The notes under the pieces: generated by a model
Told to the model about the DNA's origin: nothing
The model's input: the letters and a program-made list of their open reading frames with translations, nothing else
Databases searched by the model: none
Program-made: the position numbers and the translations under genes
Part shown: piece after piece, positions 1-9,153 of the stretch
Numbering within the stretch: position 1 is the stretch's first letter
Layout: every line of letters begins with the position of its first letter
Source of the DNA: Acidobacteriota bacterium
Lineage (GTDB): Bacteria > Acidobacteriota > Thermoanaerobaculia > UBA5066
Direction: 5' to 3'
Assembly: GCA_016716715.1 (NCBI GenBank)
Contig: JADJVE010000019.1
Span: 310,001 to 374,000, forward strand
Length of the DNA: 64,000 nucleotides

Positions 1-1203
1 CCGGCGGGAAAGGTCCTCTACGAGACGACGGGCTGGATCAGCTTCCCGCGGATCTCCCCGAAGGGAGACGCCGTCGCGTTCCTCGACCACCCCCTCTTCG
101 GGGATGACCGCGGCTCCGTCGCGATCGTGGATCGCTCGGGCAACAAGAAAACCCTTTCGACCGGATGGGAAAGCATGCAGGGCGTTGCGTGGTCGCCCTC
201 CGGCGAGGAGATCTGGTTCACGGCGGCGCGGGCCGGCAACTCCCGCGCTCTCTACGCCGTCACCCCGTCGGGACGCCAGCGCCCGATCGCGACGACCCCT
301 TCCGGGATGACGCTTCAGAGCATCTCGCGCGACGGGCGCGTGCTCTTCGTCGAGAGCAACGCGCGCCTCGGGTTCCTGGGGCTCCTGCCGGGCGAGACGA
401 AGGAACGGGACCTCTCGGGCCCGGAATGGTCGTTCTCGCCGATCCTGTCCGCGGACGAGAAGTCGGTCGTCTTCTCGGAGCAGGGAGAAGCGGGAGGCGC
501 GGGCTACTCCGTGTACCTGCGCAGGGTGGACGGGTCGGCCGCCGTGCGACTGGGCGAAGGCGTGCCGCTCGCGATGTCACCCGACGGGAAATGGGTGCTC
601 ACGGCGCTCATCCAGTCCGCGCCTTCGCAGATCGTTCTCCTTCCGACCGGAGCCGGGGACCCGAGGCCGTTTCCGAAGGACCAGATCGAGCACGCGAACG
701 GCTTCTTCGGGGCGTTCCTTCCGGACGGAAAGCAGATCGTCTTCAACGGAAACGAGCCCGGCCGCCGGCCGCGCGTCTTCGTCCAGGATCTCGCCGGAGG
801 CACGGCGAAGCCCGTCACTGTCGAAGGCGTCGAGGGAGTGCTCCTTTCGCGGGACGGCAGGACGCTCGTGACCCACGCGCCGGACGGAAGCTTCGCCCTC
901 ACGGGCCTCGAGGGCGGCGCCTCCCGCCCGATTCCGGGAGTCAAGACCGGCGACGTCCCGCTGCGCCTCACCGCCGACGGCCGGCACATCTTCCTGCGGG
1001 ACGAGTCGAAGGACTTCCCCGCGCGCGTCTTCCGGCTGGATCTCGCCACGGGCCGGCGGGAGACGTGGAAGGAGCTCACGCCTGGCGACCCGGCCGGCAT
1101 CACCCTGCTGCAGCCCGCGACCCTCTCCGACGACGGCAAGACCATCCTCTTCATCTACTCGCGGGTTCTCTCCGACCTTTATCTGGCGGAGGGGCTGAAA
1201 TGA
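1..1203 (+). CDS. C-terminal part of a receptor-like Ser/Thr kinase (beta-propeller domain only)
   Basis: The reading frame is open from base 1, so the 5' end lies outside the window. The visible 400 residues are a TolB/PD40-type propeller with repeated SPDG/SADG blades (for example ISPKGDAVAFLD and MSPDGKWVLT), and the chain ends in LYLAEGLK. The same residues align closely with the propeller of the next gene (PAGKVLYETTGWIS against PAGKILAETGGYFS), so the missing N-terminus is very probably a protein kinase domain plus one membrane helix. The stop overlaps the next start (ATGA), which suggests translational coupling. No kinase residues are visible, so the kinase assignment rests on paralogy. 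Confidence 0.8.
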   Translation, partial: PAGKVLYETTGWISFPRISPKGDAVAFLDHPLFGDDRGSVAIVDRSGNKKTLSTGWESMQGVAWSPSGEEIWFTAARAGNSRALYAVTPSGRQRPIATTPSGMTLQSISRDGRVLFVESNARLGFLGLLPGETKERDLSGPEWSFSPILSADEKSVVFSEQGEAGGAGYSVYLRRVDGSAAVRLGEGVPLAMSPDGKWVLTALIQSAPSQIVLLPTGAGDPRPFPKDQIEHANGFFGAFLPDGKQIVFNGNEPGRRPRVFVQDLAGGTAKPVTVEGVEGVLLSRDGRTLVTHAPDGSFALTGLEGGASRPIPGVKTGDVPLRLTADGRHIFLRDESKDFPARVFRLDLATGRRETWKELTPGDPAGITLLQPATLSDDGKTILFIYSRVLSDLYLAEGLK

Positions 1204-3761
1204 TCGCTCCCGGCACGAAGCTCGGCCCGTACGAGATCCTCGGCCAGATCGGCGCCGGGGGGATGGGAGAGGTCTACAAGGCGAAGGACACTCGCGTCGA
1301 CCGGACGGTCGCCGTGAAGGTCCTGCCGGAAGAATTCTTTGAAGGTGAAGAGAGGAGGCAGCGGTTCGAGCGCGAGGCGAAGCTCCTCGCGAGCCTGAAT
1401 CACCCCGGCATCGCCACCCTCTACTCATTCGAAGAGATCGGGGGGAGGCATCTTCTCGTCATGGAGCTCGTCGACGGGGAGACGCTGCGCGAAAGGATCA
1501 CGGCGGGCGCGCTGCCCGTACGGAAGGCCGTTGAGCTCGGTGTGCAGATCGTGCGCGGCCTCGCGGCCGCGCACGAGAGCGGCATCGTCCACCGGGACCT
1601 CAAGCCGGAAAACGTCGTCCTCACGAAGGACGGGCGCGCGAAGATCCTCGACTTCGGCCTCGCAAAGCAGCGCGCCGTCGCAGCCGGAGAGGACACGAAA
1701 TCGCCGACGATGGCGAAGGCGACGGACGCAGGGACCCTCCTCGGGACCGTCGGCTACATGGCGCCCGAGCAGGTGCGCGGGCTGCCGGCCGACGCCCGCT
1801 CCGACATCTTCGCTTTCGGGTGCGTTCTCTTCGAGATGCTGACGGGCAAACGCGCGTTCAAGGGCGACTCGGCGATCGAAACGATGAACGCGATCCTGAA
1901 GGAGGAGCCGGCTGAGCCGGACCTCTCGGGCGCGAAGATCCCGCCCGAGCTCGACCGCCTCGTACGGCACTGCCTGGAGAAGAATCCGGCCGAGCGCTTC
2001 CAGTCGGCCCGCGACCTCGCGTTCGACCTCGAGGCGTCGGCCGGGAGCTCCGCGACCGGCCGCGCCGCACCGCTGGCGTCGGCGCCCGGTCGCCGGACGA
2101 TTCCGGCCGTCCTCGCCGCTGCGCTCCTCGCCGCTGCAGCGTTTGGCCTCGGGCACTGGAAGGGGAAGAGCTCGATCGCCGCTGTCCCCTCGTTCGCCCA
2201 GCTCACGTTCCGGCAGGAGCCGATCTTCAAGGCCCGGCTCGCTCCGGACGGAAAGACGGTCGTTTACAGCGCGGCACCCTCAGGGAACACGCCGGAGATC
2301 TTCTCGCTGCGGTCGGACTTCCCGGGAGCGAGCCCGCGCTTGCTGCGTTCCGGCCAGCTGCTTGCGATCTCGTCCAAGGGTGAGCTGGCGGTCCTGACGC
2401 GATCCCGGTACATCGGCCACAGCCTGTTCGAAGGAACGCTCGCGCGCATGCCTCTGGAAGGCGGCGCGCCAAGAGAAATCCTGGACGGAGTGCGGGAGGC
2501 CGACTGGTCTCCGGACGGGGTGGATCTCGCCGTGATCCGCGACATCGGCGGGAAGGACCGGCTGGAGTTCCCGGCCGGGAAGATCCTCGCCGAAACCGGC
2601 GGCTACTTCAGCGAGCCGCGCTTTTCGCCGCGGGGGGACCGGATCGCGTTCTTCGAGCACCCGTTCAAGTACGACGATCGGGGAGAGGTTGCCGTGGTGG
2701 ACCTCGCGGGGAAGAAGACCGTCCTGTCAGAGGGCTACTGGGGCGAGGAAGGACTGGCCTGGTCTCCCTCGGGAGACGAGGTCATGTTTTCCGCGGGAAA
2801 CGCCTACAACAACTTCCGGGTCTACGCGGTCGGCCTTTCGGGCAAGCGCCGGGTTGCGCTCGAAAGCGCGGGTGGCCTCACGATCCACGACATCCGGGCC
2901 GACGGGCGCTGGCTCGCGACGAGGGACGACTTCTTCCGCGAGATGCAGGTCCTCGCTCCCGGCCAGTCCCGCGAACGCGACCTCTCGTGGCTCGACCTCT
3001 CCGATCCGGCGGCGTTGAGCGCGGACGGCAAGACGCTGCTCTTCATGGAGGAAAGCGGGAGCGTCGGCGTGAACTATGCCGTCTGCCTGCGCCAGACCGA
3101 CGGGTCGCCGGTCGTGCGGCTCGGAGAAGGTGCCGCCAACGACCTTTCCCGGGACGGGAAGTGGGCGCTCGCGAACGTGCCGTCGAAGCCACCGCAGCTG
3201 CTGCTGTACCCGACGGGCGCCGGCGAGCCCCGCAAGCTCGAGCGCGGGGGCCTCGTCAGCTACGAGTCGGCGCAGTTCTTTCCCGACGGCAAAAGAGTCC
3301 TTGCCTGCGGCCCCGAGGAGGGAAAGGGCGTCCGGTGCTACGTGCAGGACGTGGCGGGCGGGAAGCCCCGTCCGGTGACGCCCGAAGGCACGAGCCAGGG
3401 ATTCGTCTCGCCCGACGGCCGGCAGGTCCTCGCGAAGGCGAGCGGCGGCGCTCTCGTTCTTTACCCGGCGGAGGGGGGCGAGGCGCGGCCCCTGCCGGGA
3501 GCGGTCTCGGAGGACTCGGTCATCCGGTGGAGCGCGGACGGCCGTGCGGTCCTCGTCTCTCGCCGTGGAGAGGTCCCCGCGCGCATGGAGAGGCTCGACG
3601 TTGCGACGGGCAGACGGGAGGCGATGCGAACGGTCGGGCCCACGGACCTCGCCGGCGTCCTGAGCGTAGGCCCGTTCGTCTTCAGCAACGACGGCAAGAG
3701 CTACGCGTACGCCTGCCGGCGCATGTCGTCTCATCTCTTTCTCGTGGAGGGCGCGCGATGA
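1200..3761 (+). CDS. Receptor-like Ser/Thr protein kinase with PD40/TolB beta-propeller
   Basis: 853 aa. The Hanks-type kinase domain covers about residues 10-275: glycine loop GQIGAGGMGEVY, VAVK lysine at 40, HRDLKPEN at 131-138, DFG at 151-153, MAPEQ near 188. A juxtamembrane linker follows, then one membrane helix (about 301-319), then a propeller of SPDG-type blades to the C-terminus. The kinase would be cytoplasmic and the propeller extracytoplasmic, a probable sensor or scaffold; ligand and targets are unknown. FFEGEE (46-51) and SFEEI (76-80) are encoded by the two halves of the paired repeat described separately. The ATG at 1200 overlaps the preceding stop, and the gene's own stop overlaps the next ATG. 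Confidence 0.9.
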   Translation: MIAPGTKLGPYEILGQIGAGGMGEVYKAKDTRVDRTVAVKVLPEEFFEGEERRQRFEREAKLLASLNHPGIATLYSFEEIGGRHLLVMELVDGETLRERITAGALPVRKAVELGVQIVRGLAAAHESGIVHRDLKPENVVLTKDGRAKILDFGLAKQRAVAAGEDTKSPTMAKATDAGTLLGTVGYMAPEQVRGLPADARSDIFAFGCVLFEMLTGKRAFKGDSAIETMNAILKEEPAEPDLSGAKIPPELDRLVRHCLEKNPAERFQSARDLAFDLEASAGSSATGRAAPLASAPGRRTIPAVLAAALLAAAAFGLGHWKGKSSIAAVPSFAQLTFRQEPIFKARLAPDGKTVVYSAAPSGNTPEIFSLRSDFPGASPRLLRSGQLLAISSKGELAVLTRSRYIGHSLFEGTLARMPLEGGAPREILDGVREADWSPDGVDLAVIRDIGGKDRLEFPAGKILAETGGYFSEPRFSPRGDRIAFFEHPFKYDDRGEVAVVDLAGKKTVLSEGYWGEEGLAWSPSGDEVMFSAGNAYNNFRVYAVGLSGKRRVALESAGGLTIHDIRADGRWLATRDDFFREMQVLAPGQSRERDLSWLDLSDPAALSADGKTLLFMEESGSVGVNYAVCLRQTDGSPVVRLGEGAANDLSRDGKWALANVPSKPPQLLLYPTGAGEPRKLERGGLVSYESAQFFPDGKRVLACGPEEGKGVRCYVQDVAGGKPRPVTPEGTSQGFVSPDGRQVLAKASGGALVLYPAEGGEARPLPGAVSEDSVIRWSADGRAVLVSRRGEVPARMERLDVATGRREAMRTVGPTDLAGVLSVGPFVFSNDGKSYAYACRRMSSHLFLVEGAR
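1331..1440. repeat. Paired repeat in kinase 1200 (left and right halves)
   Basis: Left half 1331-1354 (core TTCTTTGAAGGTGAA), right half 1425-1440 (core TTCGAAGAG). No CT-rich tail follows here, so this copy lacks the serine segment seen in other kinases. Confidence 0.7.
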
Positions 3762-6421
3762 GCCTCGCTCCCGGCACGAAGTTCGGCCCGTACGAGATCC
3801 TCGCGCCGCTCGGCGAGGGCGGGATGGGCGAGGTCTACCGGGCGAAGGACGCGCGGCTGGGCCGCGAGGTCGCGTTGAAGGTGCTCTCCGCGCGCGTCGC
3901 GACGAATGCGTCCGCGCGCGAGAGGTTCGAGCGCGAGTCGAAGGCCGTGGCCGCCCTCTCGCATCCCAACATCCTCGCCCTCTACGATGTGGGCCTCGAA
4001 GGCGAGACCGCCTACGCGGTCACGGAGCTTCTCGAGGGGCAGACGCTCAGGAAGGCGCTCCAGCCGGGAAACCTCCCGATCCGCAAGGCCCTCGACTACG
4101 CGATGCAGGTCGGGAAGGGCCTCGTGGCGGCGCACGAGAAGGGGATCGTCCACCGGGACCTCAAGCCCGAGAACCTCTTCGTGACGCGGAGCGGCCACGT
4201 CAAGATCCTCGACTTCGGGCTCGCGAAGCTCTCGCTGGCCGAGAGCGACGACTCCGGCCCCGCGGGCATCTCCAACGAAGGGCAGACAGAGCCCGGTCGC
4301 ATCCTCGGCACCGTCGGATACATGTCGCCCGAGCAGGCGCGGGGCCAGACGGCGGACGCGCGCTCGGACATCTTCAGCCTCGGGGCGATCCTCTACGAGA
4401 TGCTCTCGGGCAAGAGGGCGTTCCACAAGGACTCGGGGATCGACACGCTCTCCGCGATCCTCAAGGAAGAGCCGCCCGATCTCGTCCTCACGAATCAGCT
4501 CGTCCCCGCGGGTCTCGACCGCCTCGTGCGCCACTGCCTCGAGAAGGATCCGGCGCTCCGCTTCCAGACGGCGCGGGACCTCGTGTTCGATCTCGAGACG
4601 CTCTCGGGCGAATCGCTGTCCGGGTCGCTCGGGATCGCGGCGCCGGAGGAGCGTCCATCGGTCTGGAGACGGTCGCGCCTGTTCCTCGCGGCGGCGCTGG
4701 TCGCGCTACTCGCTGCTGGAGCCGCGTGGGTCCTCGCCACCCGCGTGCGGGGCAGGGCCCAGGGAGGAACGCTCTGGCCGACCTTCCAGCGCCTGACGTC
4801 GCAGCCTGGCGGTGAGACCAAGCCCGCCGTCTCGCCCGACGGTGAGACCGTCGCCTTCGTCGGCACGGCCTCGGGCCATCGGGACATCTGGATCCAGCGC
4901 GTCGGGAGCGACAAGGCGATCAACCTCACCGCGGACTCCTCCGTCGACGAGATGGACCCCGCGTTTTCGCCCGACGGGTCCCTCATCGCCTTCCATTCCG
5001 ACCGCGAAGGCGGAGGGCTCTTCGTGATGGGCGCACTCGGCGAGTCGGTGCGGCGCGTGACGACGGGCGGCTTCTCTCCGGACTGGACGCCGGACGGGAA
5101 GGAGATCGTCTATGCGGACGAGGAGATTACCTCGCCGCTCCTGCGCAGCCGGAGCAAGCTCTGGGCGGCGAACGTGGCCTCGGGCCAGAAGAGGCTTCTG
5201 CTCGCGACGGATGGCGTCGAGCCCGCGGTCTCGCCGCACGGCCTGCGCGTGGCGTTCTGGGGCCTCAAGGGCGACACCGCCCAGCGCGACGTGTACACGA
5301 TCCCGCTCGCGGGCCTCAAGGACGGAGAGACCGCCGTTCCCGTGACCGACGACGCCGCGGTGGACCTCAGTCCGTTCTGGTCGCCCGACGGGAAGACGCT
5401 CTACTTCGGCAGCGACCGCGGGGGAAGCTTCAACCTCTGGCGGGTTCCGATCGACGAGAAGTCCGGGCAGACCCGTGGCGATCCCGAGCCCGTGACGCTC
5501 CCGACGACGTGGGCCGGGGTCTTCCCCGGTTCCTTCCGCGGCGCGAGATCCCGCTCGCGCATCGCCTTCACGGCGCCGGCGGAGCTGATGACCATCGAGA
5601 AGGTGACGCTCGACCCCGCGACCCTCGCTCCCGCGGGTCCGCCGGCCGTCCTCCGCCGCGGCTCGGCGATGTTCCTGGACCTCGAGCTTTCGGCCGACGG
5701 ATCGACCCTCGCGACTCGGACGCAGGGCGCCACCGAAAACCTCTGCGTCCTCCCTGCGGACGGCACGAGCCTCCGCCAGCTCACGCGCGACTCCTTCCGG
5801 AACCGCTGGGCGCGCTGGTCGCCGGACGGGCAGAGGATCTTCTTCTACTCGAACCGCAGCGGCGCTTACGGCGTCTGGACGATCAAGCCCGACGGGAGCG
5901 ACATGACGCGCATCGCCGGCCTGCCCGAGGCGAGCTGGGCCGCGCCCGTCCCGTCGCCGGACGGCGCCCTGATCGCGCTCGGAAGGCCGTCTACGGCCCA
6001 CGTCGTCGTGGTCCCGCTCGCGCCGGCTGCTGCGGGGTCGGGCGGGGCGCCGGCGCTGCTGCTCGAGATCGAGGGGAAGTGGGCATGGGACTGGTCTCCC
6101 GACGGGCGCCAGCTGCTCGTATCGCGGAGGGGGGCCGTATCCGCGTCCGGAGTGCTCCTGTGCGGAGTGCCCGGCGGCCGATGCGAAGTCCTCGCGCCGA
6201 ATGCCGAGCAGGGGCGGTTCTTCCCCGACGGGCGGCGCGTCGGCTACGTGGAACGCGGCGAGATTCACGTGCGCGACCTCGCAACCGGCGGGTCGTGGGT
6301 GCTGGTCTCCGCGAACGCGGACTCCCCGATCACCCGCTTCTGCATCTCCCGCGACGGTCGGACGCTCTATCTCCTCCGTGACGTGAGCGAGGGCGACATC
6401 TGGGTCGCGACGTTCCCGTGA
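3758..6421 (+). CDS. Receptor-like Ser/Thr protein kinase with PD40/TolB beta-propeller (repeat-free paralogue)
   Basis: 887 aa with the same order of parts: kinase (GEGGMGEVYRAK, VALK, HRDLKPENL, DFGLAKL), one membrane helix at about 308-327, and a propeller rich in SPDG motifs. The propeller is the more canonical TolB/PD40 type (PAFSPDGSLIAFHSDREG). This paralogue is an internal control for the repeat family. At the positions where its neighbours have FFEGEE and SFEEI it has the ordinary kinase sequence VATNASARERFERE and ALYDVGLEGE, with the same spacing. The ATG at 3758 overlaps the upstream stop by ATGA, and the stop overlaps the GTG of the next gene. Confidence 0.9.
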   Translation: MSLAPGTKFGPYEILAPLGEGGMGEVYRAKDARLGREVALKVLSARVATNASARERFERESKAVAALSHPNILALYDVGLEGETAYAVTELLEGQTLRKALQPGNLPIRKALDYAMQVGKGLVAAHEKGIVHRDLKPENLFVTRSGHVKILDFGLAKLSLAESDDSGPAGISNEGQTEPGRILGTVGYMSPEQARGQTADARSDIFSLGAILYEMLSGKRAFHKDSGIDTLSAILKEEPPDLVLTNQLVPAGLDRLVRHCLEKDPALRFQTARDLVFDLETLSGESLSGSLGIAAPEERPSVWRRSRLFLAAALVALLAAGAAWVLATRVRGRAQGGTLWPTFQRLTSQPGGETKPAVSPDGETVAFVGTASGHRDIWIQRVGSDKAINLTADSSVDEMDPAFSPDGSLIAFHSDREGGGLFVMGALGESVRRVTTGGFSPDWTPDGKEIVYADEEITSPLLRSRSKLWAANVASGQKRLLLATDGVEPAVSPHGLRVAFWGLKGDTAQRDVYTIPLAGLKDGETAVPVTDDAAVDLSPFWSPDGKTLYFGSDRGGSFNLWRVPIDEKSGQTRGDPEPVTLPTTWAGVFPGSFRGARSRSRIAFTAPAELMTIEKVTLDPATLAPAGPPAVLRRGSAMFLDLELSADGSTLATRTQGATENLCVLPADGTSLRQLTRDSFRNRWARWSPDGQRIFFYSNRSGAYGVWTIKPDGSDMTRIAGLPEASWAAPVPSPDGALIALGRPSTAHVVVVPLAPAAAGSGGAPALLLEIEGKWAWDWSPDGRQLLVSRRGAVSASGVLLCGVPGGRCEVLAPNAEQGRFFPDGRRVGYVERGEIHVRDLATGGSWVLVSANADSPITRFCISRDGRTLYLLRDVSEGDIWVATFP

Positions 6422-9153
6422 CGCTCGCGTCCGGCACGAAGCTCGGTCCGTACGAGATCCTCGCTCCGCTCGGCGCGGGGGGAATGGGAGAGGTCTACCG
6501 GGCGCGGGATGCGCGCGTCGACCGGGCGGTCGCGTTGAAGGTATTGCCGGAAGAGTTCTTTGAAAGTGAGGAGAGGAGAGGACGCTTCGAGCGCGAAGCG
6601 CGAACGCTCGCGAGCCTGAACCATCCCGGGATCGCCCATCTCTACTCATTCGAAGAAATTCCTTCTCCCTCCTCTTCCTCTTCGCGCCACCTCCTCGTCA
6701 TGGAGCTGGTCGAGGGCGAGGGCCTCGACCAGCGCATCGCCTCGGGCTCCCTCTCGCTCGAAGAAACACTCTCCGTTTCCCGGCAGATCGCCGAGGCGCT
6801 GGAGGCCGCGCACGAGAAGGGGATCGTCCATCGCGACCTCAAGCCGGCGAACGTCAGGGTCACGCCCGACGGGCGCGTGAAGCTGCTGGATTTCGGCCTC
6901 GCGAAGATCTTCGATGGCGACGCGGGGCCCGGTTCGTCGCCGTCGGTCACGCATTCGCCGACCCTGACGGCGCGCGGGACGGCAGCAGGCGTGATCCTCG
7001 GGACTGCGGCGTACATGAGCCCCGAGCAGGCGCGCGGCAAGCCCGTCGACAAGCGGACGGACGTCTGGGCGTTCGGGTGCGTGCTGTTCGAGATGCTGAC
7101 GGGAAAGCGCGCCTTCGAGGGCGAGACCGTCACGGACGTCCTCGCCGCCGTTCTCACCAGAGACCCGGACTGGGCGGCACTGCCGGCAGGGACACCGGAG
7201 AGAGTCAGAGAGATCCTTGGAAAGTGCCTGAGGCGCGACGCAAAGCTGAGGCTGCGCGACATCGGCGACGCGCGGCTGGATCTCGAGGAGGTGGGCCCGC
7301 CCGGACCTTCGGGCGCATTCACCTTAGAAGAAAAGACCGCGGTGCCAGACCCCACTGTAGCAAGTGCGGAACGAACGAAACGTGAGAGAGGGAGCAAGAG
7401 ACGTCTCTATTTCTCCTGGGCGATTGCGGCCGCGTGCGCGGCCGCGGCGGGAGCGCTCGCGCTGCGCGCGCGCGCACCGCGAGTGGCACCCGCGCTCACC
7501 TGGCACCGCCTCACGTTCGAGAACGGCACCGTGCTGTCGGCCGGCTTCGCCTCGGGCAGCAAGGTCGTCTACAGCGCGGCCTGGGGCGGCGCGCCTTCCG
7601 CCGTGTACTCGACGGGGATCGACTTCTCCGAGTCGAAGGTGCTGGTCCCGGCGCCTTCGAAGCTTCTCTCGGTTTCGAAGAGCGGCGAAATGGCGGTGCT
7701 GCTTCGGGCCAAGCCGCTCGGTTGGTTCGCGATGGAGGGGACGCTGGCCCGGGTCCCGGCCGACGGCGGGGCGCCGCGCGAGCTGCTCGAAAAGGTCATG
7801 GACGCGGCGTGGTCACCCGACGGGTCGCAGCTCGCGATCGTCCGGCGCGCGGGCGGAAAAGTCCGGCTGGAGTTTCCGCCGGGGCGGGTCCTCTACGAGA
7901 CGTTCGGCGAGATCACATCTCCCCGGTTCTCACCGAAGGGGGACCGGATCGCCTTCGCGGATCACCCGGCCAAGCGCGGCAACTGGGGAACCGTTTCCGT
8001 CGTGGATCTGGAAGGCCGAAGGTCCGTCTGGTCGCCGATCTACGAAGTCATCGAAGGGCTCGTCTGGGCCCCCTCCGGGCAGGAAGTCTGGTTCGGGGCC
8101 GAGGGGGCACGGAATGCCATCCAGCTCTTCGCCGCCAGCCCCGGCCAGAAGCCGCGGCTGGTCGCCGAGGTCCCCGGCGACCTGGCGCCGCTGGCGATTG
8201 GTCCGGACGGCCGCATGCTCGTCAACCGTCTTTCGCACCGGTCGCAGATCGCCTGCGCTCTCGGCGGGGATTCCCGCCCGCGCGACCTTGCATCGCTGGG
8301 CTCATCCCTTCTCGGAGATCTTTCCCCGGATGGAAAGAAAGTCCTGCTCACTTACCGGGGGCCAGGCGCGCAATCGAGCGAAGGGGACGTCGTTCTTCGC
8401 CCGACCGACGGCGACTCGTTCGTGCGCCTTGGGAGAGGGGCGGGCATGGCGCTCTCCCCGGACGGCCGGTGGGCCGCCGCCGTCCTGTGGGGCAACGACG
8501 CCTTCACGAGAATCTGGGCGAGCGAAAAACCATCGGGCGCGCCGCCTCGCACCGACTCCCCGCCCGTGGTCGTGGATTCGATTGTCCTTTTGCCGACCGG
8601 CGCCGGCGACTCCCGCACCCTCCCGATGGGAGGGCTCGCCATCATTCGCGCGATCGGATTCCACCCGGACCACCGCCGTTTGATCGTCTCCGGAAGCAAT
8701 CTGGGAGAGGCCGAACGAATCTGGTCGCGGGAGATGGAAGGCGGCGCGCCTCCCCGTCCCATCTCGCCGCCCGGGTTGTATGCGCTCTCGTCTGCCTTTC
8801 TGTCTCCCGACGGCCGCTGGGCGGCCGCGGTGGACGGGGACGACGCCCTCTGGCTCGTTCCGGTGGACGGAGGCGAACCGAAGCGGATGCCGGGTGTCGA
8901 GGACGGCGAAATGTTCGCCGGCTGGGCAGGAGACGGCAAGGCGATCCATGTCTTTCGCTACTCGGGAAAACTCATCATCCACCGCGTGGAATTTCCGACC
9001 GGCGTCCGCCGGCAGTGGAAGGAAGCGTTTCTCCCCGACACGATCAGCGCGCAGGAGCCGTCCAGGGTCGTCGTCGCGAGAGATGCCGACGCCTGGGCCG
9101 CCGGCTACGAGAGCCTTCTGGGCGAGCTTTACGTCGTGGCAGGACTGAAATGA
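6418..9153 (+). CDS. Receptor-like Ser/Thr protein kinase with beta-propeller
   Basis: 911 aa, GTG start in a GTGA overlap. The kinase domain has GAGGMGEVYRAR, VALK, HRDLKPANV, DFGLAKI and MSPEQARG. A linker of about 50 residues leads to a membrane helix at about 330-350 (SWAIAAACAAAAGALAL), then a propeller ending LYVVAGLK. It carries two copies of the paired repeat. One is in the N-lobe (FFESEE, then SFEEIPSPSSSSS); a weaker one lies between the end of the C-lobe and the linker (near 7207 and 7318, the latter encoding FTLEEK). Its kinase and transmembrane segments are very similar to those of the kinase at 15021, so the two are recent duplicates. Confidence 0.9.
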   Translation: MTLASGTKLGPYEILAPLGAGGMGEVYRARDARVDRAVALKVLPEEFFESEERRGRFEREARTLASLNHPGIAHLYSFEEIPSPSSSSSRHLLVMELVEGEGLDQRIASGSLSLEETLSVSRQIAEALEAAHEKGIVHRDLKPANVRVTPDGRVKLLDFGLAKIFDGDAGPGSSPSVTHSPTLTARGTAAGVILGTAAYMSPEQARGKPVDKRTDVWAFGCVLFEMLTGKRAFEGETVTDVLAAVLTRDPDWAALPAGTPERVREILGKCLRRDAKLRLRDIGDARLDLEEVGPPGPSGAFTLEEKTAVPDPTVASAERTKRERGSKRRLYFSWAIAAACAAAAGALALRARAPRVAPALTWHRLTFENGTVLSAGFASGSKVVYSAAWGGAPSAVYSTGIDFSESKVLVPAPSKLLSVSKSGEMAVLLRAKPLGWFAMEGTLARVPADGGAPRELLEKVMDAAWSPDGSQLAIVRRAGGKVRLEFPPGRVLYETFGEITSPRFSPKGDRIAFADHPAKRGNWGTVSVVDLEGRRSVWSPIYEVIEGLVWAPSGQEVWFGAEGARNAIQLFAASPGQKPRLVAEVPGDLAPLAIGPDGRMLVNRLSHRSQIACALGGDSRPRDLASLGSSLLGDLSPDGKKVLLTYRGPGAQSSEGDVVLRPTDGDSFVRLGRGAGMALSPDGRWAAAVLWGNDAFTRIWASEKPSGAPPRTDSPPVVVDSIVLLPTGAGDSRTLPMGGLAIIRAIGFHPDHRRLIVSGSNLGEAERIWSREMEGGAPPRPISPPGLYALSSAFLSPDGRWAAAVDGDDALWLVPVDGGEPKRMPGVEDGEMFAGWAGDGKAIHVFRYSGKLIIHRVEFPTGVRRQWKEAFLPDTISAQEPSRVVVARDADAWAAGYESLLGELYVVAGLK
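6551..6682. repeat. Paired repeat in kinase 6418, N-lobe
   Basis: Left half 6551-6580 (TTCTTTGAAAGTGAG, then a GA-rich tract). Right half 6647-6682 (CATTCGAAGAAATTCC, then a CT-rich tract coding for serines). Confidence 0.75.
7207..7335. repeat. Second, weaker paired repeat in kinase 6418
   Basis: Left half 7207-7226 (GATCCTTGGAAAGTG), right half 7318-7335 (TTCACCTTAGAAGAAAAG). The kinase at 15021 has a pair at the same place in the protein. A palindrome AGAGACGTCTCT (7397-7408) follows before the membrane helix. Confidence 0.55.
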